From Tetracentron sinense (lineage: Eukaryota; Streptophyta; Magnoliopsida; Trochodendrales; Trochodendraceae): a stretch of 64,000 nt of DNA. A program made the position numbers and the translations under genes. A model generated the notes under the pieces. The model did no database searches, was not told where the DNA came from, and worked only from the letters and a program-made list of their open reading frames with translations. Below are positions 1 through 12,700 of the stretch, in pieces. Position 1 is the first letter of the stretch. Each line of letters begins with the position of its first letter. The DNA is taken from contig CM026568.1 in the NCBI GenBank assembly GCA_015143295.1, positions 32,496,441-32,560,440 on the forward strand, read 5' to 3'.

Positions 1-395
1 TTATGGCAATCCAAATTGCAAAAGTGTGTAGCCTTATATACTACAGAGGTCAAGTATATTGCTATCACAAAAGCATGTAATGAGATGTTGTGGAAGAAAA
101 GGTTCTTTGAAGAACTTGGTTTGAAGCAAAACATGTATGTTGTTCATTGTGATATTCAAAGTGTCATCCACTTAAGCAAGAATCTAATTTTTAATTCAAG
201 AATGAAGCACATTGATGTGCATTACCATTTGATTTGAGATTTTCTTGAAGGGAGTTTTGTAACTTGAAAAAATCCATACCGATGAGAATGGTTTGGATAT
301 GATGACAAAGGCTTTGCCAAGATAATCATGAATTCTGTAGGGCATGACATGTTTGGATATGACGAATTCCTCCTCATAAGTCGGGAGGGAAAGAT
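1..395 (+). pseudogene. Ty1-copia polyprotein 3' end (RNase H) with polypurine tract
   Basis: Positions 16-237 translate to the last part of a Copia RNase H domain. The motifs are a TTEVKYIAITKA block (usually TEAEY in this family), then HCDIQSVIHLSKN and the terminal KHIDVHYH block. It runs in from the left edge of the window, so the rest of pol is not visible. The reading frame stops at 236, about where Copia polyproteins end. A purine-rich tract (gggagggaaaga, about 383-394) follows and abuts the LTR start, as expected for the plus-strand primer. Substitutions in conserved positions and in-frame stops further on (for example near 265) indicate an old, inactive copy. Confidence 0.85.
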
Positions 396-990
396 TATTG
401 GATTTTCTTCTTTATGAGGAGTGAGACTTACCTTTGGTCAAATTTCTCAAATAGCTTTTATTGGGTAGATGAAAGCATTTATTATTTGTCTCTTCTTGTT
501 GGGTTTCTATTGAGTTGAACATGTGAGACCTTCTACCTTCCATACTTTGAGTGACTTGTTACCTCTTGAACAAGAGAATAAAAAACTTGTGTAGTTAGAA
601 AAGAAAAAGGTAAAAAAATGTCATCTCCTTTTGAAGTGAATTTCCTAGAGCCTATCTATTTACCTTTGTGAGGTAAACGAACACATATTTTTCTTACTTA
701 GGTGATATTTGCCCTTGTTTTTGGTGAGATCTTTGTTGGCCTCTAGTTTGGCTATAGAGGACTTGTAATCCCGTTATTTTCATATAGTGAGTTTTTGGTT
801 TGACCTAGCTGAACTAGGTCTTGTGATTTTTCCTTTCACATTCAAGAGTTTTCCACGTTAAGAATTGTTGTGTGTTCTAGTTTTGTTTACCGTTTTTTAT
901 ATGTGAATTGCTTTACTTTGATATTATTATATGTATATAATTACATCATTGATTTGCGCATAGATGGGAAAGGTGTGTGGTTTCCCAACA
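396..990 (+). repeat. 3' LTR of the Copia element
   Basis: The LTR starts directly after the polypurine tract with TATTGG (a decayed TGTTGG) and ends with tttcccaaca at 990, the inverted counterpart of TGTTGGGAAA. The length is about 595 bp. A target-site duplication cannot be checked because the 5' end is outside the window. Confidence 0.7.
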
Positions 991-1199
991 AGTAGTGGAC
1001 CACATATCAGACGGAGATCGAGCCAAGTCATCGAAATAACCTTCCATCCTTAGGTGTCCATGCAATCTGTAGAGAAGTCTACGATCAAGAACACCTTTCA
1101 ATTTCTCAAAATCTGGACAACCGCATCTATATATGGAGCATGAGGAGACTACATGAGCTGATTGTCGACATTAACTGCATAAGCTTGTAACATACCACG

Positions 1200-1569
1200 A
1201 AAGAAGAAACCCCAACTTCCCAAGAGGGAACAAACATAGGGTTTCACGAAAAAGAGACAAAAAGAATAAAAAAGGGAGAACATAAGAAACAATAAAAACC
1301 TAGGTAGAGTAATGCTTTGATACCATGTAACTCTAGTTATGGTTAATGATCATAATAGAAGAAGAAGAATAAGGGTTGGAAGATGAGTAGGAAAGAGAGA
1401 GAAAAGAAGAGGAATTTGTGACATGCAACATTTCTCTCAAAGAGTGTTGTACAGTCCCTCTTTAAATAATAATATTCGTCGACAATTCACAATAATGCCC
1501 TTCAAAAGTAGTAAAAGCAAAAGCAAAAACTATCTTTATAATTAAAGAATAAAATAAACACTGTCAACA
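1200..1569 (-). mobile_element. Copia-type 5' LTR (1326-1569) and primer-binding site, reverse orientation
   Basis: On the minus strand, TGGTATCAAAGC at 1325-1314 matches the initiator-tRNA(Met) primer site used by Copia elements (TGGTATCAGAGC). The 244-bp stretch just upstream begins TGTTGACAG and ends TTACA, so it has the TG...CA ends of an LTR. It also holds a TATA-like ttatttaaag on the minus strand near 1465. The body continues toward lower coordinates only as a short untranslated leader before the other Copia LTR region. This is a separate, truncated insertion. The LTR limits are inferred. Confidence 0.55.
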
Positions 1570-3218
1570 ATATTTTATTTGGAAAATCCAATTTAAATAC
1601 ATTTCTAGAACTTTTATAGGAAAATTTTATTACTCGGGAAGATAAAAGGTTCTGATGTAGTGTTTGCCTTTATCTGTGACTGGGCTGGCTTGATTTAGTA
1701 CTACTAGAGATTGTGTTTTTTAGGTATTTGATGTACAAAAGAATATTTGATATTTGACAAACCTTCAAGTCTTGCTGATAATTAGATGTGCATTCTGTAA
1801 ATGAAGTGCATCCATACTTCATCAATACAGATATTATGGAACATTATGAATGGTATGTGCAACAATTAAAACCTCAGACGATACCAAGTCGCATTATACA
1901 CATCAAACAAGTCAGTGTTGTTGATACAGTACCTGACCATAGACAAAGGTAGCTCCCTAATCACACTTGGCAGCAGCTGAATTCATGTCCACCATTGTTC
2001 ACTGCGTTCTCAAATAACTATAATGTATGTGTCGAACATTACTTGTACGAGCTGTTCTGTACCAGAGTAACCAGACTCAAAGATATCAGCTCCAAATAAG
2101 TTGGGTCGAAGACAGGTTTTGTTTATCCTTGATCTGGCAATGCCACATTTAAGTAAAAGCAAGAAGAAGAAGAAAATTCAGCAAGCAGTCATAACAAGTT
2201 GGTGTTGACATATAACAAAAGACACCGAGTAGAAGAATCTAGTATCTGGTTGGTATCTCCAGTGACTCAACTCCGAGCTCAAAATTATTTGGGGCAACCC
2301 ATTTTGCTCATCTCCAATTTACACACCCATCTCTATGAACATTACCAAATAGCAATAGCTGTTAACTACCTTGTATACTTTCAGGAGTATCTTATTCTTT
2401 TATAGCATTCATTCTCCATTATGGCCATAAAACTTGTAAAGTTTTCTTTTTTCCTTACCTGGATCTGGTGTGCATAGCTGAAGCCAAAGGGAACTCATGT
2501 AGGCCACACGTTTGAAACAGCACTTGTACAGAAGTTGCCCTTGAATTACAGGAATTTTATTCTTTATTCCTAATTTGATTACTTGCTTATCAGCTGGTGA
2601 TGAAATTGTAGCTGCTGGATTAGGGCTATAAACCGGAGTATGGAGTTTCTACCCAAAAAATAAAAAACAGATATCCAAGCACCAATTTTTCTGGCCAACC
2701 ACTCTTAACCTCAGAACTGGCCAAAACAATGGGGTTTTGCTGAAAATCCTAACAAAACGTCTCTTTGGCAAGGTCAAAACAACGAATAAAGAAATATATT
2801 TAGGTCTTTTAGATATTATAATTTATCAGATCCTTTAAAGAAGTTCAAAACTATCTCCAAGTTTATTGTTGATGAGTTATGCATTCTTGGCATTCCTCCA
2901 CCTATTTTCTTTTTATTATTGTTTCTCTTAGAAGAGGGTTGCTGTGGTGGTAGATTGTGCCTTGTTGGATATCTTTAATACACATAATAATCAATATGAA
3001 AAATAACCACCTGTTCTGTGATCTCCAAAAGTTCTCAATTTTACATGTATTTCCTTTAGTTTTTTTTTTTTTTCAATTTCCAACTAAAATTTTCTATAAA
3101 GCTTTGCAAATTTATTAAGGAGTTCATACTCCCTACTTGGGATCCCAGAAACTGGAGAACACTGAAAAGGTGGCTGCATTGTTACATCAAGTTAATGCTT
3201 TTCCTTTTCTTCTTTCAG
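1570..3218. other. Unassigned intergenic DNA
   Basis: No conserved coding sequence, terminal inverted repeat or RNA gene was recognised. The longest open frame (2199-2405, +) has no recognisable motif. A poly-T run lies at about 3060-3072. Confidence 0.5.
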
Positions 3219-3289
3219 GGGAATATTCAGCAGATGAAGCCTGGGATTTCCAAGAATTAGAAGAAGCAATCACCAAAGGGTACTTCTAA
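3219..3289 (+). other. Possible terminal exon of an unidentified gene
   Basis: A pyrimidine-rich tract ending in TTTCTTTCAG (3209-3218) is followed by an open frame ending ADEAWDFQELEEAITKGYF and a TAA at 3287-3289. About 190 bp of AT-rich, 3'UTR-like sequence follows. The acidic, charged peptide and good acceptor look like a last coding exon on the plus strand. I found no matching upstream exons between 1570 and 3200, so it may be a captured fragment or chance. Product unknown. Confidence 0.25.
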
Positions 3290-3799
3290 CTGCTGTATGC
3301 GTTATGCTGCTTCCACCCAAAATTTCTTGAGCCACAAAATGCTCTGGAGAGGAAATGTGATTTTTCAAGCAATCGTCATCATAGAAAACAAGATTTTGGG
3401 ATTCTTTTTGCCATTAGAAAGAGAGAAAAAGAAAAGTGAAAATTAGATGTTATAAGATGTAGGTTATTCATATTGTATTTTTGTTTACAAAAAATATTCC
3501 TTTCCAATTTTCAGTTCAAGGCTTCATTCTTTTGTTTGTTGCCCTTCTGATAGTTGTTCTCTTCTGAAAAACAAATTGACCACAGGCAAAGTAATAAGAC
3601 TAATACGGTAGTGATTAATATTTAAAAGAAATAAGGAAAGAATTTTCTGATGAGACACCCAAAAAAACGATAATTAACTATATCCAGTCTTTACAAATAC
3701 GATAGTGGCTGCTCTCTCTTTCTGAATTATAATACCCTAGGCACAATACCAGTACTAGTTGTACACAGTTGATTTTTTTTCACCATCCCTGTAGCCTCC

Positions 3800-6700
3800 C
3801 TAACGAGCTGTGGAATTGGGTGGATCAATTCCCATTGACTTATAATATGTTTTCTCCGCATTTGTCAATCGGCCTTGAAACATTGTCCACTCTTTTCGAC
3901 ACCTCTCCCTCACCTGAGATGGGGAAAAAGAGATCAAATACTTGAGTTATCCGTGCTAATGTATTAAAGTAAAAGAAAATGTGCCCGGGTATCTTTACTA
4001 AGAGAGTATCTTTACTAAGAGAAACGTCAAAAATGTGCCCAGACAAGAGAGAGAGAGGTCACATACTCCTTCCCATGGTGCCTTCCCGTTCTGTGCTTGC
4101 CCCTATAGGAAGAAGAAAGCAGTGATTGATATTTATTCCACAAATTCAAAACAAGTGGAGGCAGATGGTTTTTTTTACCTGGTTCCCAAGTGAGGGAACA
4201 GTTTGATGAACAATCCACTGAGCATCTACAACTCCTATTTTTTCATGAGCAGGCTGTTTCCAAGAGAAATATGAGAAATGCTAGAAGGAGCTCGATTGTT
4301 GCCACAAGCAAAATAACATATTAGTAATTAAACACGAAATAGAAAGAACCATGAGGGTGGGAGGAGGGATCACTAACCTCTACGCATTTCCTAAGAGCAA
4401 AATCGAGACCCCAACCATGGACCAAGTCATTCTGCAGCGACACTTCATGAGGTTTTTAGACTTTAAAGTGACAATCGACAGGAATCATCTGAGGACTGAC
4501 AAGAGCTACATGAACCAATTAAGCTAATGCTTCATACCTGAAGCATATACCACACACATCGCCATGCATCTCGAGAAAACACAGTTGCCATGATCTCAAC
4601 AAATCTGCATTTAAGAGGGTGAACTAGTAAGATTTATTTATAACCCATTAACACTTCCTACAGGAACGGAAAATTTATACTAAAGACTGAACAGTGTCCA
4701 TACGCTGCACATGGAGGTAAATGAGGGTCGGTGCACCAGCCTGGTCTCTCCTCTGTTTCTCTGGTGAAAAAGAAAAAGATCAAGAAACGATGAATTTAAC
4801 TTAGGGTGGTCTTATGTGCACACCAATATTTGATGACTATACCCCCCATTTTTTAAAATTGATGACTGCACACCATTAGTTTATTAAAATTTTAAATGCA
4901 CACCAAAAATAAAATTAAAAAAACTTATAAATTTATAGTTGCACACCAAACTTTAAATTTATTAATTATAAGAAAGGAAGTGCTACTCTGCACGCATGCG
5001 TTCCACCCACTAGAACACATGCGCGCCCACAGCCCACCACACATTCATTTTCAAACTTTTTAATACAATTAAGTTTAACTAATATGATAATTTTTAAAAA
5101 AAATTTTAACTAATATGATTATTTTAAAAAAAACTAAGGTTAATAGGGGTGAGTGAATCTTAACCATAGTTAATGAGTGTTAACTAACTTGAGGTTATTT
5201 TTAAAAAAACCAAAGTTAGATGGATGAACCCTAGGGGTGAGTGAATCTAAATCACAGGTAATGAGTGTTAACTAACCTGGGGTTATTTTTCTAAGAACTA
5301 AGGCTAGATGGATGAACCCTAAGGGTGAGTGAATCTTAACCACGGTTAATGAGTATTAACTAACCTAAGATTATTTTTCAAAAATCCAAATGATGAACCC
5401 TAAGAGTGAGCGAATTTTAACCACAATTAAATGAAAGTTAAAAGGGACACATGGCATCCCGTGAAGGCGTGCGAACGCGCCCACGCAAAGAATCAGAATC
5501 ATTCTCCCTTGTAAGAATAGAGGATAATGCTAGCTTCACTTTAATTTGAGAATCACTTTTTTTTTTGTCACTAATTTGAGTCACTTTACCGAAGAATAAA
5601 TAATGCAAGCACACTATGGTGGTGTACCAAATTTTCTATACCATTGATCAATTTTCTCTCATTTTTATCAATTTCTATGACTTAAATAGTGGAAACTTCA
5701 AATAATCAAAAGTTGTCAAACAAATAATTAAATTTTCAATAGCTATCGATTAATCAAAGAAAATCAAAGACATGAGAAATTATATAATTAATTTTTAATA
5801 AAATGAATAAAATATTAAATAAAAAAATTGTCAAACTAAAAATTGAGAACATGATAAAATTTTGGTTAATGGAGAAACGATAATTAAATGAGACCATAAA
5901 GAGGTGATGACAAATAGAGAAGAAGTCAAGTTGAAAAATAAAAGAATTAGAAATGGGGTGTACATATAAAAATATAGAGAACTTCAAAATATACGAAAAT
6001 TATTAAATGAGGTGTAGTCATCAAATATTGGTGTGCCCATAACACCACTCTTAACTTAATGAACAGAAAATGGAGGTTTGTGGTGGTTGGGTGAAAGGAA
6101 GGGGCTATTCAATCATTATTACTTGTGAACTTCACGGTCCCCTCTTCTTTTTGTCATCTGCCATGTTAGTCCTCTGTTTGGTTCTAAACCAGGCTGTGAA
6201 ATCTCCAAGCCATGCTTCCTCACCAGTTTTATGTATCTGGAAATGAGGGGAAAAGATAAAACCTGAGTTTCAAGTTCACCCGGAAGTTATTTTCATGAAC
6301 GGAAAAATATTACATATCCAACTCACTCTTCTGCATTGAAATGCTCAACCCCCAGGTCTTCATCCCAGATAAATATGTAGTCATACGGTGCCACAATGTC
6401 AGGATGCAAAAACCGTTTTGCATACCACCTTGGACCAAATTTCAGAGAGTTTTTAAGTGATGAGCATGACTTAAAGAAACCTTACTGTAAAAATGTAGCA
6501 ACTTACCAGTAGAAAGTCAGAAATTTAAAATAACATTAGCAGGAATTCCTCACCATTTAGTTTGCTTGCGAGCACTCACATGGATAGCCCGCTTTGACCA
6601 CTCAAACTCATCCCATTCACTAGTCCGGCCATCATAATGAAACAGCAAGATGGTAAAGTTCTCCGAGAACTGTAGGAGAAGCACATTTAGTAGCTGAGCT

Positions 6701-9700
6701 AACAGGAGAGAGAGAGAGAGAGAGAAGGGGGGGCTCTTCAGTCAGACCTTTTTAACTGCTGCATCAATATTATTTCTCTGATCATAACCAACAGTAAAGG
6801 TTACAAGATACATTGGTTTGATGGTTAGGTCCTGCAACACGAGGACACATATTATAGATGTTTCAAGATTTGAACATCACACAATATCAAGTACTTGGCA
6901 ACAAAATCCGGATTGAGGCGACTAATATGAAGTAAATTTTCATTTTTCATTTGTCTCGTCTTTTGAGAAGTTTTGTAAACTATGTACCAGTAATAATGGA
7001 ATTCTGTTTCTGGAAGTCCATCTAATATTTTGGATCATGTCATCTTTGTTTAATATGTTAAAAAAGGTGATGGAGAAATTAGAGATATGGTGACCTTTTA
7101 ACTAATTTTTTTGTCTATATATTGTCCATTCATAGTTATTCTGCTTTACTAGTAAGACCTTTATTCATAGTTATTCTGCTTTACATAGTCTTCTAAATTA
7201 TTGTTTCCTTATTATAGCCACAATTCCAATCCAGAGTATCTCTCTGTTGCACACCCATCAAAAGCTTTTCAACCTTCTTACCTCCAAAGTCCCAATCATG
7301 AAACTTAGCATCTTCCTTGTAGAAGCAACAAGAAGACTACGAAACTATGATAAATAGTTCCTTGCATGCAATACCATAATTGGATTTGAATAATAAAGGG
7401 AGCAAGAGATGCACTTGTAAAAGACTTTCATAGCTGTGCATCCTCACACCACACAAAGATGCATGCCCATAAAAATTACGAGCAATCTATGTTGGAGTAA
7501 ATCCACATGTTTTATCTGCCATTCGAATAAAGGTTATGGTAGAAGAAACAAACCTCACTGGGCTTACCCCACAATCTGCGGAGATAGAAGTCTGACTCAG
7601 ATGCAATGATGCCTGGGGGTAGTCTTTCTGCACCTTGAGGATTTGTTGGAACCCATATCTGCATGAGAATTACAAGGGGAGCAGTAAATGTCAGAATGAA
7701 GAGTTGGAAAGGATAAAACTATTATCTTTCTAAAGAGTTTACTACATTAAATAACAGATGTTACTTTACATGTTACAGGAAAACCAAAAACAAATATTCA
7801 GCAATTTAACAATGTGGCTTGCAATCCTTATAGGCTTAGATGGTTATTCTTTCATGAATCAGACAAGGGATCCAGAATCAAGTGTAGAAAGCCCTACTTA
7901 ATGAGACTTTCCAGATGGTCGTTATGATAAATGCCAATTAGATACTGGGTCAAAATAAAGTACAGAAATGAGAAACCCCAACTTACTTAGACTTTCTATA
8001 TGGTGATTGTGAGATTCAACCGAAAATGCTACTGATAAATTACAGAAAGCCAAGTCTTGGTTGTCTACTTATTTACAATACTGAACGTTGCAACTTGCAA
8101 CCATATCCACAAATAATACATACACAAAGACAAGCACAAACATATACAGGCCATTTATTTACCACTTAGACATTGAACTGAAGACACAAAGGCCTAAGCA
8201 AGGTCTTAATGTAGGAGTCCACTTTTTATGCTTTTTTTAATCTCCTTTCCAGATGATTGAATAACAGGCCAAGTATTAGTGTTGACAGCCAAAGCAACAC
8301 AAAACCATTTCCACCAATATCTTAGCAGTTTCCACATCCATTTGCTTTAAATCATGTGCTTTTATCTTGGAAAGATTCAGGGAATAGTCAAACGGCTCAT
8401 GCTGAACACACAAGAAGAGAGTTAGAGGAGAGTGTCAAGGAAAGAATGCCACCTCACCTTTGACCAAGTGTTAAAGTCAAAGAATGTGCCGTCTGCTTAA
8501 AGAGATAAAAGAAGGGATTGGGCATATTGGTCTTTCATTTGGGAAGAACTTAGAGGACTTGCAGCGAGTAGAAAATAGCATTCCTTGTTTTCTTACAATG
8601 GGTTTATCCAATAAATAGTATCCTAGTATCTAATAACACACATCCCCATAAGCGAGAAAGTTAATGGCATCGAAGGTGGGACTGACAATGGAACATTATT
8701 TTATATTGCGGACCATAGTAAAAATAAATTCTCCAATGTTTAAAAAGTCCAGAATATTTTGTAATTGTTTGTCAAATGATTCACAAAGCTATTTGCGACT
8801 TTTTGAAGATCATAATTTTTTTTAAAATTATGAATTTCATGAACTAAACACAAATAAATATCTACTATATGCAACATATTCCTAATATTTTCCATAATTT
8901 GTAAAATTATTTTTTATATTTTATCTTCCTGATATTTTGCCAATTTTTTCCGGACTTTTCCCTAGTGAATAATTCCCAAACCCCGACCTTTTGACTATAG
9001 TCTGTACAAATTAGAGAATAGCAATCCTAATTTTCTTAAGAGGGGCTCATCCAACAAACATTATCATAGGATCTAACTCTAACATACAAGTACAACCCCA
9101 TGGATGAGGTGGGACTGACAAACATTTATTGTACATTCTGGAGTCTGGACGAAATAAAAGAGATTCGAAGACAATGGAAGGCTAAGGGAGTCCAGATTTG
9201 TATTTTTTCTTTACGGAAATACCAATAAAGAAACATACTCTACATCAGATATACACAAAAAAAAAACAGTTTCTTTGCTGATATCAGGGTCTTGAAGAGC
9301 AATAATTTTGAACAGTGATGTATGCAGACAAAGTTAAACATTTAAAGCCTGCAACATGGTCCATATTCTGGGAATGAATAAGTGGGGCACCATGCTCAGA
9401 AAAGGATGCATCTTGTTTGAGCCTCAGGAGTTAAAGCTTCTACATTTTAGACTGTAAGTTAGCAAAAACATGCCCATGTTATGCATGATATGTTTTGTCA
9501 AAGTTTAGATTCAATCCCCCAAAAATCATAAGAGGTAGAACCTGAGCATAATCCTACTCAGAACAGTTTGCTTCAATCCTCCTCCAATAACTGTTCTGTA
9601 AAGTCATATTTTGCATTGGCTAATTTCGGTGTCAAAAGTGTGTGTCCAAGTCATATCCGTCAAGTTGATCAACATTGTGAAGAAGAAGCCTAAGAGGTTC

Positions 9701-12700
9701 AACTAAAGAACATTGCACTGTAAAGCTTTGCTCACGCCGTTAGGATGGTTAGTGACCTAAATACCATTTATACCTAGGTGAAATTGTCTTAGAAAACTTT
9801 TAAAGGCCCTAGGTGACTAGTTGCTAGCCTTGAAAGGCTTTGGGTTTTCAGAATTCCATTTCTGATCAGATTTTGGTAAACCGGTTGACCACCTGTTGCA
9901 TCCGGTCGACAACTGTTGGCAAAAATCAATTTTGTATCATTCTAGTAGCTGATATTGGAAAACCAATCAACCAAAATTCGAAATCAGTCGACCGCTATAG
10001 GAAGATTTTGCGAATTGCCAAATTCCAGTAGCCTACCAAGGCAATCTGGTCGACCACCCAAGAAAACCGGTCAAATAGATAGCACAGATTTTAGTGTTTA
10101 AGTTACACTACAATTCCTATATCGGTTTGACTATATAACCTATTGATCCCTTCTATCTAGGGTTTCCCAAATACCTTCGGTTGATCCTCATTGTTCCCCT
10201 CTCAGGTTTTCTCCAGTAATGCAAGTTTAATTCTATTCATATCATACTTGTATAGGATGATCTCCATACCTTTGTGAGATCCCACTGGAGGTTTGTTCAA
10301 ACCAATTCAAACATGTTACTACACAGTTGTTGAGTATTGGTTGGCATGAGCCAAAGCCGTCAGTGACGGAGATTAATCTTTGGAGATCGTGGTTGATATT
10401 CTTTTGAGAAAGAGTTGGCCAGTGAGGAATTGGAGCTACTGCGGCAAAGATCGAACCTGCAGGTTCGTGGACTTCAAGGCGGAGAATCTATACTGAGGAA
10501 CGTGGTGTCGTGTCCGGTTGGGTAAAATTTGAGTCTCATAGTGGATTGTGTATTGGATTAGGTCCCGTGGTTTTTCTCGAAAGGGTTTCCACGTAATTAA
10601 TTTCGTGCTCTATGGTGTGTATTTGATTTCTACTTTGTTGCTTAATTCGATAACTAATTTTTAAACTGACAGAAATTCTTAGGAAGACCTATTCATCCCC
10701 CTCTAGGTCTAAGGAATCATATCTCAAGTGTATTTTCATGTTCCAAAGGTACATCGACTGCTATATCACTATCAGGAGTTTCCACTTGGCAGAATAAATA
10801 ATTAAATAAATGCTGCAACAGTAAAGTCCACCCATTGGTAAAGCTGAACTTTGATGTATGGAGTAGCGGAAATCCAAATAGAACAAGACTACTCAGAAGG
10901 CAGAGTGGATATTTACCAAATGGAATGTTCCATACCCCCACCAGAACTCCAAAATGCGGATTCTACCTTGGTCGAATCTCAAACTTGCCCTTAGGCCTCC
11001 AAATGTAGCCTCCCCAATCAATTGATATTAGAAGATGGCTCTCATGATTTATTATACAGGTTGGAAAGATCAGAGTTTTCGAATTCTTGAAGATAGCAAC
11101 AAGATCAATAGTTTTAAGCAAAAGTGTCTGGTGCTGATTGGAAACATTTCAAGTGTGGGAGTGAGGACTATCTACCCTTTTCGTTTTCTGGAGGAGATCT
11201 TGGTTTTCTTCTAGTGCTTACTATCTTTTAGTAGCTACGTACTTCCTACCACAATTTTCAGGCTGAGAAATGGACGCTAGAAATATATATAATAATGGAA
11301 GTAGGAAACACAGCATTGGTAATGGTACTTATCTTTGATCAAAGAAAAAAAGCAAGAAACAAAGAGCGTGAAAGGTCAAGATTTGTGAGTAGAAACAAGA
11401 AAAGAATTGTGAAAATATATGACACTATTCTTAGTTTCTCAAGGGTTTTATAGAAGGCGGACAAACATAGGTCTCTTGTATGAACAAAACCCAGTAAAAG
11501 ATTTTTTCTTCAGAAACAAAAATTGAAAGCTGCTTCCATTCCTTCTATTCTCCTTTGAAGATTGAAGGATTTTTTATTGGCCAAGTTCATACAAAAAGAA
11601 GGATTTTTCGGTCTACCTTACTTTCTTCATTTTCCCCTTATATCAATAACTCAATCAAAAATGCAATTATCTACAAGAACGAAAAAAATTTTATGCTTAT
11701 TATCTTTAGTTTGATCTGTATCTATCTTAATTCTGCCCCTCATTCGAGCAGTTTTTTCTTGGCTAAATTGCCACAAAAATACGATAAGTGGATACATAAT
11801 TTCGAGGGAAGGTAATAAAAAATAGGAGAAAATACATTTACACCCCCTGAGGTTTGGCGAAAATACACATAGACCCCCTCAGTTTTCAGAAAATACTTTA
11901 GGTACCCTTGCTTTTCAAAATAATGGAACTTATACCCCTTCTGTGTGTGACAGTTAGTCAACTAACGGTTAGGCCCCCTTAGGTGGCCACATGCCCCTTT
12001 TTAACCCTTTAATTGTGGTTAAGATTCACCCACCTCCTTGGTTTTTAGAAAAAAATAATAAAAAATTATTAATCTTGGTTAAAATTTTCTAACTCCTAGG
12101 GTTAAATTTTTTTTCTAAAACTAAAGATATTTTGAGTGAACCCTAGGGGTGGGTGACCTTAACCATAGTTAAGGAGTGTACAAAGGGACACTGTCCCCTG
12201 AGGTGGCCACTTGTAAAAAAACCGGTTAGGGCCCCTGAGGTGGCCACGTCTAAAAAAACCGGTTAGGGCCCCTGAGGTGGCCACGTCTAAAAAAACCGGT
12301 TAGGCCCCCTAAGGTGGCCATGTGTAAAAAAATCGGTTAGGCCCCCTGAGGTGGCATGTGTCCCTTTTTACACATCCTTAATTGTGGTTAAGGTCACCCA
12401 CCCCTAGGGTTCACTCAAATATCTTTAGTCTTAAAAAAATATTTAAAAAAATTTAATCCTAGGAGTTAGAAAATTTTAACCAAGGTTAATGATTTTTTTT
12501 TTCCCTAAAAGCCAAGGAGATGGGTGAATCTTAACCACAGTTAAAAGGTTTAAAAAGGGACACATGGCCACCTAAGAGGGCCTAACCGTTAGTTAGCTGA
12601 CGGTCAACACACAGAAGGGGTGTAAGTGCCATTATTTTGAAAAGCAAGGGTGCCTAATGTATTTTCTGAAAATTGAGGGGTTTATGTGTATTTTCGTCAA

